Under the pieces are notes generated by a model. It searched no databases. It saw only the letters and a list, made by a program, of their open reading frames with translations, and had not been told where the DNA came from. From an uncultured Ignavibacteriota bacterium (GTDB lineage: Bacteria > Bacteroidota > Ignavibacteria > Tepidaquicellales > Tepidaquicellaceae), in contig CAIUQV010000012.1 in assembly GCA_903901375.1 (NCBI GenBank), positions 1-9,840 on the forward strand: a stretch of DNA of 9,840 nt, read 5' to 3'. The translations under genes were made by a program, and so were the position numbers. This document shows, one piece after another, positions 1 to 6,950 of this stretch; within the stretch, counting starts at the first letter, position 1; every line of letters begins with the position of its first letter.

Positions 1-937
1 GGCACCACTGGCACCAGGTTCCTGTACAATATTCAACAAGAACATTTCTTGGATTATTGCTTACATAATAAGTGTTTATTATTGTGTCATTACTTAAATT
101 CTGGTCTCCTGCTAATCCGGTTATTGCCTTAAAAGTATATGTACCGTTTGTTGGTGCAGTCCACTGAGGGAAATTAACTAAAGTCATCTGTCCGGGAACT
201 AAACTTGTTACTGCTTGCGTATTACTGTAGGAACCGGGATTTATTGTAACGCTAACGTTAAATGACTGTGTCGTGTTTCCAAAATTCCTGACGTAAACTC
301 TCGGAGTATCAATCGTTCCGGTAGTAAATGTTTTTATGTATCTCTTAAACCCCGAAGCTCCAACGTCATTGCTGTAAGAAGTACCTATTTTGATATTATC
401 AAGATAAAGGTTATTCCCGATTGCCGATATCGCTGTAAACTTCAGCATATTAGTACCTGCAGGTAATCCATATTTCTTACTCGCCCACTGTGTTGAAAGC
501 GGAACGAAAGGAGTACCTGTAACAGGAGCCGTTTTCAAAGGACCCGATGCTCCGCCGTTTAATGTAATAAGTTCTGTCCAGACCGAGCCGCCGTTTGTTG
601 AATACCATATCTTAAGCTGATCATTTTCTGTTGAATAACAAGTGTATGCATGGTCAAAACTTAATGAGTCAGTGGAAACTGCAGGAGAAAAGACCGGAGA
701 TATTAAATCAAAAGTTAATCCTGCAACTGCATCGTTGAAGTTTGCTTTAATAGCTCCATATCCGGAACCGTATCCGCCGCAACGGATAGACCATTCCCAG
801 TTAAATGCGTTTGTTGTACCGAGAGTCCATCCTCTCGGAGGAAATGAAGGATTATCAAAATCCTGCCAGATATATAATGCATTGACGTTTGTATAAATCA
901 GTGTTAATGCAAAAACAATTAATACAAGTTTCTTCAT
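1..937 (-). CDS. Secreted protein with N-terminal choice-of-anchor-J-like region and Omp28/thioredoxin-like CxxC segment (3' end outside window)
   Basis: Reading from the ATG at 937 to the window edge gives 312 codons without a stop. Residues 1-20 are a Sec signal peptide (MKKLVLIVFALTLIY..., likely cut after VNA-20). The region after it has a WQDFDN...PPRGWT start, NWEW, and STNGGSVWTEL near residue 130, which resembles the beta-sandwich called choice-of-anchor J or cleaved-adhesin domain. Around 195-290 is an Ig/CARDB-like stretch (DTPRVYVRNFGNTTQSFNV). At the edge, NVLVEYCTGTWCQWC carries C309-x-x-C312, in the same setting as the LVEEFTGTWCxxC of Omp28-related outer-membrane proteins and thioredoxin folds. 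A surface or periplasmic redox or adhesion role is an inference. The C-terminus, possibly with a T9SS sorting domain, is not visible. No Shine-Dalgarno sequence precedes the start. The preceding gene ends in a terminator, so this gene needs its own promoter, which I could not identify. Confidence 0.85.
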   Translation of the reverse strand, partial: MKKLVLIVFALTLIYTNVNALYIWQDFDNPSFPPRGWTLGTTNAFNWEWSIRCGGYGSGYGAIKANFNDAVAGLTFDLISPVFSPAVSTDSLSFDHAYTCYSTENDQLKIWYSTNGGSVWTELITLNGGASGPLKTAPVTGTPFVPLSTQWASKKYGLPAGTNMLKFTAISAIGNNLYLDNIKIGTSYSNDVGASGFKRYIKTFTTGTIDTPRVYVRNFGNTTQSFNVSVTINPGSYSNTQAVTSLVPGQMTLVNFPQWTAPTNGTYTFKAITGLAGDQNLSNDTIINTYYVSNNPRNVLVEYCTGTWCQWC

Positions 938-971
938 GGCTGTAATTTAATTTCTAAAAAGACTCTGTATT

Positions 972-1000
972 AAACAAAAACGGCGGGTTATTAATCCGCC
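972..1000 (-). terminator. Rho-independent terminator of the Asp-box protein gene
   Basis: On the minus strand an eight-pair stem (1000-993 with 989-982; GGCGG closed by CCGCC, one G-T pair, three-base loop 990-992) is followed by a T-rich run, TTTTTGTTT, at 980-972. It begins 10 bases after the stop codon at 1011, which places it as the terminator of the upstream secreted-protein gene and separates that gene from the one starting at 937. Confidence 0.85.
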
Positions 1001-1010
1001 ATTTGAATAT

Positions 1011-2600
1011 TTACTTATTCAGCATCATTTTCTTCGTAGAAGAAAATTCGCCTGCTGTTAATTTATAAAAATATATACCACTCGGTAAATCCTTACCGTT
1101 AAAATCAAAATTATATACACCTGCCGATTTGTATTCATTCACAAGATTCGCTGCTTCCCTTCCAAGCATATCATATACTTTCAAAGTTACAAAATCGTTC
1201 TTTGGCAGGGAATATGTTATTGTAGTAGAAGGATTAAACGGATTCGGGAAATTCTGTTCAAGCTTATAATCAGTCGGAGTTATTGTCACCGGTTCTGAAA
1301 TTCCTGTCGGTGTACCAATTATAGCTGTCATTAAACTAAGTGCCGTTCCCTGAAGCCTTATCCATATTGGTCTGACAACACCATTGTAAGCAGAAACGTT
1401 TGTATAATCACCGAAAAATGTTGATGATGTTGGAGTGAATGAAGATGAACTGATTACTTCATCAGTAAAACTCACACCTCCATTTGTTGATTTAGACATA
1501 TAAAAATCCGTCGTATTTCCAGTTGTGTTTCTTCTGTCATAATACACTATGTAAATATAACCTGTAACTTGATCTACTGTCATCCACGAGAAAAACTGTT
1601 CTCTGTTTGAAGCATCTCCATTTACTTTCAGTGGAGTACTCCAGTTTAATCCGCCGTTTGTAGACCTTACAAATTTTACATCGTGATTATTCGCACTAGC
1701 ACTGTCTGTCCAGTTAATATAAATATAACCTCTGTATGGACTGTTTGAAATATCACAACATGTTATAGGAAGTCCGTTTGAACGATAAATACCTCCAACT
1801 AAATAATCCCATCCTCCCGGTTGATCTGCAACGTAAATATCATTTGCTAACCAGGTAGTTCCGCCATCTGTAGATTTATCAAAGAATATACCGAATTGTG
1901 AATTTCTTATCTTTGGACCAGACCAGCCTACATAAATTTCACCATTTGGACCTACAGTTGGTACTGCACCTTCAACTGTGTTATCTTCGTCAATACAATC
2001 TCCGCCAAGTTTATTAATTCTGATAAAATTTGACCATGACGCACCACCATCGGTAGATTTCGAAAACAGTATATTTGAACTGTCTGTTTGTGTTGAAGAT
2101 CCGTAAACATCAAACTGAGTCCATGTTGCATACATATAATTATTTCTTGGATCTACCACAACCCATTCTTTGTCCTGATCTTTTGGATGATTGTAACCAA
2201 AAAAAGAACCATTATTCCAGTTTACTCCATTATTAGTTGACTTCTGGCAGACCATTCTATCCAGCCAGTATGCACCACCACCGTTTGAAAGATGGAAATA
2301 ATAAAATGCACCTGTTGTATCGGATATTATACAAGGGTCACCATACACACCATAAGTTGAAGTTAAATCAAATTTAGAAGTCCAGGTTAATCCTGCATCT
2401 GTCGAATAATAATACCCACCATAACCTCCACCTGTAATGAACGCGTTAGAACCCGCAACAAGATATCTTGGATCCTTGTATTTCATACCTATCGATGGTT
2501 CATTCGGAGAATTTGTCGTACTAATAGTTATGTTAGTATACTGGGAAAATAAACCTGATGTCACCCCTAACATCAGTAAGAGAATTATTACTTTTTTCAT
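1011..2600 (-). CDS. Secreted Asp-box (BNR/sialidase-like) protein with T9SS type A sorting domain
   Basis: The gene encodes 529 residues. The signal peptide is MKKVIILLLMLGVTSGLFSQ; cleavage before Q20 would fit the frequent N-terminal Gln of Bacteroidota exported proteins. Six Asp-box motifs (S-T-[DN]-x-G-x-x-[WF]) lie at 66-73, 121-128, 182-189, 243-250, 313-320 and 371-378, so the body is probably a six-bladed beta-propeller. GDYTNVSAYNGVVRPIW near 397-413 is typical of the end of such propellers. Residues 442-529 form a T9SS C-terminal sorting domain: FPNPFNPSTTITYSLP, then YDMLGRE, LPSGIYFYKL and a basic KK near the end. The FRIP arginine motif of true sialidases is absent, so I do not claim sialidase activity. 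The frame extends upstream to a GTG at 2690, but the ATG at 2600 directly precedes the signal peptide and is preferred. Surface display or release by T9SS is inferred from the sorting domain. Confidence 0.92.
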   Translation of the reverse strand: MKKVIILLLMLGVTSGLFSQYTNITISTTNSPNEPSIGMKYKDPRYLVAGSNAFITGGGYGGYYYSTDAGLTWTSKFDLTSTYGVYGDPCIISDTTGAFYYFHLSNGGGAYWLDRMVCQKSTNNGVNWNNGSFFGYNHPKDQDKEWVVVDPRNNYMYATWTQFDVYGSSTQTDSSNILFSKSTDGGASWSNFIRINKLGGDCIDEDNTVEGAVPTVGPNGEIYVGWSGPKIRNSQFGIFFDKSTDGGTTWLANDIYVADQPGGWDYLVGGIYRSNGLPITCCDISNSPYRGYIYINWTDSASANNHDVKFVRSTNGGLNWSTPLKVNGDASNREQFFSWMTVDQVTGYIYIVYYDRRNTTGNTTDFYMSKSTNGGVSFTDEVISSSSFTPTSSTFFGDYTNVSAYNGVVRPIWIRLQGTALSLMTAIIGTPTGISEPVTITPTDYKLEQNFPNPFNPSTTITYSLPKNDFVTLKVYDMLGREAANLVNEYKSAGVYNFDFNGKDLPSGIYFYKLTAGEFSSTKKMMLNK

Positions 2601-2627
2601 ATCTAAAATTATGTTCTTTAAAATTGC

Positions 2628-2635
2628 CAAATTTA
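2628..2635 (-). promoter_or_regulatory. Candidate Bacteroidota -7 box for the Asp-box protein gene
   Basis: The minus strand reads TAAATTTG here, an exact match to the TAnnTTTG element. It lies 28 bases before the ATG at 2600 and within the 93-base gap after mfd. This would give a short leader of roughly 20 bases. I see no good TTTG -33 partner at the usual distance, so the call rests on one box in an AT-rich spacer. Confidence 0.4.
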
Positions 2636-2693
2636 AATGACTTTTGAAACAGAATAATACATAATCAAAAAACTTACTGCCATTCTTCACAAA

Positions 2694-5600
2694 TCATTCT
2701 ACTGTAACTTTTTCCTCAGTTCCCTTATCTCCATACAGTAAATCTTCCATCATCTTCCTTATTTCCTGAATCCTCTTCTCTTCATCATCAAAATCAAGGT
2801 TTACAAGCACTATAAGTCTGTCTTTATTGTTCACAAAAGTATATTTTCTGGACTTTGTTGCTGAAAGTCTCTGAACTAAATTATTGAAGAAATCGCTTTT
2901 GAATATCCTGTGTTCCTTCTCTTCCGGAAAATACAATAGCATCTCGCTGCCGTTTATGTTTATCTTCTCAAGGCCAATCTCTGTTGCCCTTACTTTGATT
3001 TCTATCACACTAAGCAGATTCCCAACTTCAGAACCAAAACCACCAAACCTGTCTCGCAGCTCGTCTTCAATAACTTTCAGCTCCTGTTTCGTCTTTACCT
3101 CATACAACCTTTTATAAATATTCAGTCTTTCAGTATCGTTTTCAATGTACTCCTCGGGTATCAGTGCATTCAAATCATTCTCAACTATCGTAGGATAAAA
3201 TTCTTCCCTCTTCTTTATCTTCTCGCTTATTTTCTTAAGTGATTCCTCTTCCTTAAAAATTTCTTTAAATTCATTTTCCTTAAGTTCTGAAACTGCTTCA
3301 TCTATTATTTCTATAAACATCTCAAAGCCCATCTGATGAACAAAACCGCTCTGGTCTTTGCCAAGCAGGTTTCCAACTCCCCTGATTTCCATATCTCTCA
3401 TCGCAAGGTTAAATCCCGACCCAAGCTCAGTATACTCTTCAATCGCCTGTAATCTTCTCACAGCTGTTTTAGTAAGCTTTCCTGCCGGAGGGGAAATAAA
3501 ATATGCATATGCCTGTGTGTCGCTTCTTCCCACTCTACCGCGAAGCTGATACAATTCAGACAATCCATACATATTTGCATTATTAATAATAATCGTATTA
3601 ACATTCGGAATATCAAGACCTGATTCGATTATCTTAGTACAGAAAAGTACATTTAGTTTCTTTTCTATAAAATCAACTATCACATCCTCAAGTTCATTTG
3701 CATCCATTTGTCCGTGCCCTATACCTGTCTTTGCATATGGAATGTATTCTTTCAGTTTATCCGCAAGTTCATATAGCTTATCAATCTTATCGTTCACAAA
3801 ATAAACCTGACCACCTCTCTCAAGTTCCTTTTTAATTATATCAGCAATCACTGACCATTTAAACTGAATTATTTCTGTAATGATTGGTTTACGGTTCTTT
3901 GGGGGAGTGTTTATCACGGATAAATCCCTTGCACCAAGCAATGAAAAATTAAGTGTTCTCGGTATTGGTGTTGCAGTCAAAGTTAATGTATCAATGTTCG
4001 GTTGTATAGCTCTCAGTTTTTCCTTTGCCTTCACTCCGAACCTCTGCTCTTCGTCAATAATAAGAAGACCTAAATCTTTAAATAATATATCCTTTGAAAG
4101 AAGTCTGTGAGTTCCTATTAATATATTAACTTTCCCCTCAGCTAATTTTTCTAGAATTTCCTTCTGCTCTTTTTTCGACTGAAGCCTGGAAATCACATGT
4201 ACATCAACTGCAAATGAGTTCAATCTGTCCCTGAAAGTATTATAATGCTGTACTGCCAGTATAGTAGTCGGCACAAGCACTGCAACCTGTTTATTGTCAA
4301 GTACTGCTTTAAAGGCTGCCCTTACTGCCACTTCTGTTTTTCCAAACCCGACATCTCCGCATACAAGTCTGTCCATCGGATTTGTGTTCATCATATCATG
4401 TTTCACATCCTCAGTCGCCGAATACTGGTCAGGAGTATCTTCATACATAAAATTTGCTTCAAGTTCTCTCTGCCAGTGAGAATCGGGCGAATAGGAAAAC
4501 CCGATTGCAGATTTTCTCTTTGCATACAGCAATATCAAATCGCGTGCTATGTCCTTAACTTTCTTCTTAGCTTTTTCTTTTATCTTCATCCACTCACCGC
4601 CGCCAAGCCTTGTGAGTGTTGGAGAAATGCCCTCCCCTGCAGAATATTTATTTATAAGATTTACGTAGTTCAGGTTCAGGAATATACTGTCTCCTCCTGC
4701 ATAAGAAAGTTTCGCAACTTCCTGCTGATTGTTGCCGACTTTTATTTTCCTTAAACCGGAATATATACCAATACCAAAATCCCTGTGAACAACATAATCT
4801 CCCGGCTTTAATTCCTTTACTTCATCAAACGTCATTCCACGGAATCTTTTCTTCCGCTTCTTTGTCTGCCTGAAATATCTCCCGAATAACTGATGCTCTG
4901 TATAAACAAGTAATTTACCTGAAGGATAAATAAACCCTTCCTGTAATGATTCTTCATAAAAATTTATCTTGTGCGTTACTTTCGCATCTATCTTTTCCTC
5001 AATCAGAAAATCCTCTTCTAAATCATAAATCAGTCTCTTCATTCTTTCCGACTGATGTTCATCTGAACTCAGTAAAAATACATGGTAATCTTTCTTAATG
5101 TACTCAACAAGGTTTTTAAAAAGTGCTTTTATGTTTGAGTTTAAATCCGGTTGTACCTTAGAACTAAAATCAAGCACACTTTCTTCAGATGATTTAATCG
5201 AAGAAATGTAAATCCTTCTGTTACTTTTTATGCTGTTAAGAAATTGTTCATTTGATATTGATTCCTTCTCGTCAATTACCACTATTATATCATCAGTGAA
5301 ATATTCTGTAATTGAAGCCTCACCTTCCGTTTCATTTTCAATATCCTCTTTGAAACTAAGATTTATTCCAATAGTAATCTGCTGTAGTTCTTTAAGCGAC
5401 CTCTGGCTCTTTATATCAAATTCTCTTATAGACTCGATTGTTTCTCCGAAAAATTCAATCCTCAATGGTGAATCATAATGCTCAGGAAATAAATCTATTA
5501 TGCCTCCGCGTACAGAATAATCACCTACTTCATCTACAAAATCCCTTTTCACAAACTGATATTCTTCGAGTTTTGCAATCAATTCCTCAAACAAATACTC

Positions 5601-6002
5601 ATCGTTTTTCTTTAATGATAAAAGCGATTCTTTATACTTTTTCTTCTCTATTAATTTCTTGTTTAAAATATCAGAATGGATCAGCACTATATATTCGTCG
5701 CTGTTTGTGAGGAAATTTAATGTCCGTGTGTATTCTTCGCTTTCAGTATTTTTATCCGATGAAAAGACAGAAACATTATCAAATTCGGAAAGTACATCAA
5801 GGTCACCCTTAACTTTATATATCTTTTCAATATCAGAAGATACATATACAATTTTGGGAGAATGTTTGCTTTGAAGCTTATCTATAAAAAATGACAACAG
5901 TGAGCCATGCAGTCCGGAGACGTTCAGCTCCCCGTCAGTAAAATTAATTTTATCCTTAAATAAAACCGAATCAAATAATATCTTCTTAATCTCGTCTATC
6001 AT
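2694..6002 (-). CDS. mfd: Transcription-repair coupling factor Mfd
   Basis: Mfd is an ATP-driven DNA translocase that removes RNA polymerase stalled at lesions and recruits UvrA for nucleotide excision repair. The 1102-residue length is close to the usual 1100-1150. The N-terminal UvrB-homology module includes DYSVRGGIIDLFPEH (161-175) and RIEFFGE (181-187); R165, R181 and F185 sit where E. coli Mfd contacts UvrA (positions from memory). A basic KKRKKRFRG (381-389) leads into the CarD-like RNA-polymerase-interacting domain (about 395-470; LKPGDYVVHRDFGIGIY). The RecG-like motor follows: Walker A GDVGFGKT (549-556), DEEQRFG (650-656), TATPIPRT (676-683) and QLRGRVGRS (819-827). The TRG region is AMRDMEIRGVGNLLGKDQSG (867-886), and a C-terminal regulatory domain completes the protein. 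All core motifs are intact. The gene lies 135 bases after ksgA with no terminator between, so it is probably the last gene of the acylase-ksgA-mfd unit. No Shine-Dalgarno sequence is visible. Confidence 0.98.
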   Translation of the reverse strand: MIDEIKKILFDSVLFKDKINFTDGELNVSGLHGSLLSFFIDKLQSKHSPKIVYVSSDIEKIYKVKGDLDVLSEFDNVSVFSSDKNTESEEYTRTLNFLTNSDEYIVLIHSDILNKKLIEKKKYKESLLSLKKNDEYLFEELIAKLEEYQFVKRDFVDEVGDYSVRGGIIDLFPEHYDSPLRIEFFGETIESIREFDIKSQRSLKELQQITIGINLSFKEDIENETEGEASITEYFTDDIIVVIDEKESISNEQFLNSIKSNRRIYISSIKSSEESVLDFSSKVQPDLNSNIKALFKNLVEYIKKDYHVFLLSSDEHQSERMKRLIYDLEEDFLIEEKIDAKVTHKINFYEESLQEGFIYPSGKLLVYTEHQLFGRYFRQTKKRKKRFRGMTFDEVKELKPGDYVVHRDFGIGIYSGLRKIKVGNNQQEVAKLSYAGGDSIFLNLNYVNLINKYSAGEGISPTLTRLGGGEWMKIKEKAKKKVKDIARDLILLYAKRKSAIGFSYSPDSHWQRELEANFMYEDTPDQYSATEDVKHDMMNTNPMDRLVCGDVGFGKTEVAVRAAFKAVLDNKQVAVLVPTTILAVQHYNTFRDRLNSFAVDVHVISRLQSKKEQKEILEKLAEGKVNILIGTHRLLSKDILFKDLGLLIIDEEQRFGVKAKEKLRAIQPNIDTLTLTATPIPRTLNFSLLGARDLSVINTPPKNRKPIITEIIQFKWSVIADIIKKELERGGQVYFVNDKIDKLYELADKLKEYIPYAKTGIGHGQMDANELEDVIVDFIEKKLNVLFCTKIIESGLDIPNVNTIIINNANMYGLSELYQLRGRVGRSDTQAYAYFISPPAGKLTKTAVRRLQAIEEYTELGSGFNLAMRDMEIRGVGNLLGKDQSGFVHQMGFEMFIEIIDEAVSELKENEFKEIFKEEESLKKISEKIKKREEFYPTIVENDLNALIPEEYIENDTERLNIYKRLYEVKTKQELKVIEDELRDRFGGFGSEVGNLLSVIEIKVRATEIGLEKININGSEMLLYFPEEKEHRIFKSDFFNNLVQRLSATKSRKYTFVNNKDRLIVLVNLDFDDEEKRIQEIRKMMEDLLYGDKGTEEKVTVE

Positions 6003-6058
6003 TTTCTATCAATCAGAAGCTCTATATTATCTATCTTTAAATATCTTAGTCTAAAAAA

Positions 6059-6134
6059 CTCTGTGGTCTCTGTGCCTACTCTGTGGTCTCTGTGCCTACT
6101 CTGTGGTCTCTGTGCCTACTCTGTGGTCTCTGTG
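6059..6134. repeat. Tandem direct repeat, four copies of a 16-bp unit
   Basis: The plus strand has four identical copies of CTCTGTGGTCTCTGTG at 6059-6074, 6079-6094, 6099-6114 and 6119-6134, each separated by CCTA, so the period is exactly 20 bp. Each copy contains two CTCTGTG heptamers offset by 9 bases, giving eight heptamers alternately 9 and 11 bases apart, about one helical turn. The array starts 3 bases after the ksgA stop codon in transcription direction and ends 56 bases before the mfd start. The units are direct, not inverted, so no hairpin forms. Identical copies suggest recent slippage or active maintenance. Function is unknown. From memory, CACAGAG-type short repeats are scattered in many environmental genomes, but I cannot verify that this is one of them. 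Confidence 0.95.
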
Positions 6135-6137
6135 AAC

Positions 6138-6950
6138 CTACTTAAGAATCTTTCCCGCTGCAATATTACTCAAGTCCACAAACTCTTTTACCGTAAGCGT
6201 TTCCGCTCTTCTTACAAAATCCAGCTCAAAATCTTCTGTCTTAAGACTGTTTCTATCCAGAAAATCCTTCAGAGAATTCCTGAGCGTCTTACGCCTTTTG
6301 CTGAATGCACTTCTGACAAATTCTTTAAACATACTTATATTTTCAACCTTATATTTTTCATTCCTGAACTTTATTCGAATCACACTCGAGTTCACATCGG
6401 GCTTAGGAAAGAATGCTGTTGGTGGTACATTGAATAATAGCTTAACTTCCGCAAGAGCCTGAAATTGTACTGCAAGTATCCCATACTGCTTTGTGCTGAT
6501 TCCGGCTACAAGTCTTTCAGCAACTTCTTTCTGTATCATAAGCACACAGGAATCTATTTTAACCTTACTGTCTAGAAGTTTAAAAAGTATATCGGATGTA
6601 ATATTGTAAGGTATATTTCCAATCACTTTAATCTGCTCTTTGCTTTTTCTTGAAGTTAAATCACTTTCAAAATCAAAATCGAGAAAACTCTTTAAGACTA
6701 CGTTATATCCTTCATCCTTAAGCTTTTCTGCAACGTTCCTGTCTATCTCAACCGCCAGAAATCTATTTGTTTCGTTTACAAGATGTTTCGTTAAAGCACC
6801 CTGCCCTGGTCCTATCTCAATTACATAATCACTTTCTGAAATTTCAAGCGAACGAACAATCTTCCTTGCAATATTATCATCTACAAGAAAATTCTGTCCG
6901 AACCTTTTCTTAGGTTTATACTTTTCATATTTCGACTGATTGGTGAGCAT
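6138..6950 (-). CDS. ksgA: 16S rRNA (adenine(1518)-N6/adenine(1519)-N6)-dimethyltransferase KsgA (RsmA)
   Basis: KsgA transfers four methyl groups from S-adenosylmethionine to two adjacent adenines in the 3' terminal helix of 16S rRNA during late 30S assembly in the cytoplasm. At 270 residues it is full length (E. coli about 273). Visible family signatures are KKRFGQNFL (14-22), the SAM-binding motif IEIGPGQGALT (45-55), the acidic VEID (67-70), the catalytic motif NIPYN (112-116), FFPKPDVNSSV (180-190) and the C-terminal AFSKRRKTLRNSL (215-227). The ATG shares one base with the acylase stop (TAATG at 6952-6948), which suggests translational coupling. The stop is a TAG lying at the very edge of the tandem repeat, within the sequence TAGG that also forms the repeat spacers. 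No Shine-Dalgarno sequence is seen. The assignment is secure. Confidence 0.97.
   Translation of the reverse strand: MLTNQSKYEKYKPKKRFGQNFLVDDNIARKIVRSLEISESDYVIEIGPGQGALTKHLVNETNRFLAVEIDRNVAEKLKDEGYNVVLKSFLDFDFESDLTSRKSKEQIKVIGNIPYNITSDILFKLLDSKVKIDSCVLMIQKEVAERLVAGISTKQYGILAVQFQALAEVKLLFNVPPTAFFPKPDVNSSVIRIKFRNEKYKVENISMFKEFVRSAFSKRRKTLRNSLKDFLDRNSLKTEDFELDFVRRAETLTVKEFVDLSNIAAGKILK

Noticed and set aside
642..896. Plus-strand open frame of 84 codons
   Set aside because: It lies antisense to the secreted protein with signal peptide and CxxC segment; the product resembles nothing.
2601..2690. Longer start (GTG at 2690) for the Asp-box protein
   Set aside because: It would put about 30 non-signal residues before a clear signal peptide that begins at the ATG at 2600, and it would place the candidate promoter inside the gene.
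4245..4754. Plus-strand open frame of 169 codons
   Set aside because: It is the antisense of the conserved helicase core of mfd, has no recognisable domain, and the opposite strand clearly encodes the gene.
6059..6134. CRISPR array
   Set aside because: The repeat unit is only 16 bp, the spacers are 4 bp and identical, and no cas genes are present.
6048..6134. Rho-independent terminator after ksgA
   Set aside because: A T-run follows the repeats on the minus strand, but the repeats are all direct copies and cannot pair with each other to form a stem.
6063..6437. Plus-strand open frame starting in the repeat array
   Set aside because: Its start is repeat sequence and the rest is antisense to ksgA, which has all its catalytic motifs on the other strand.
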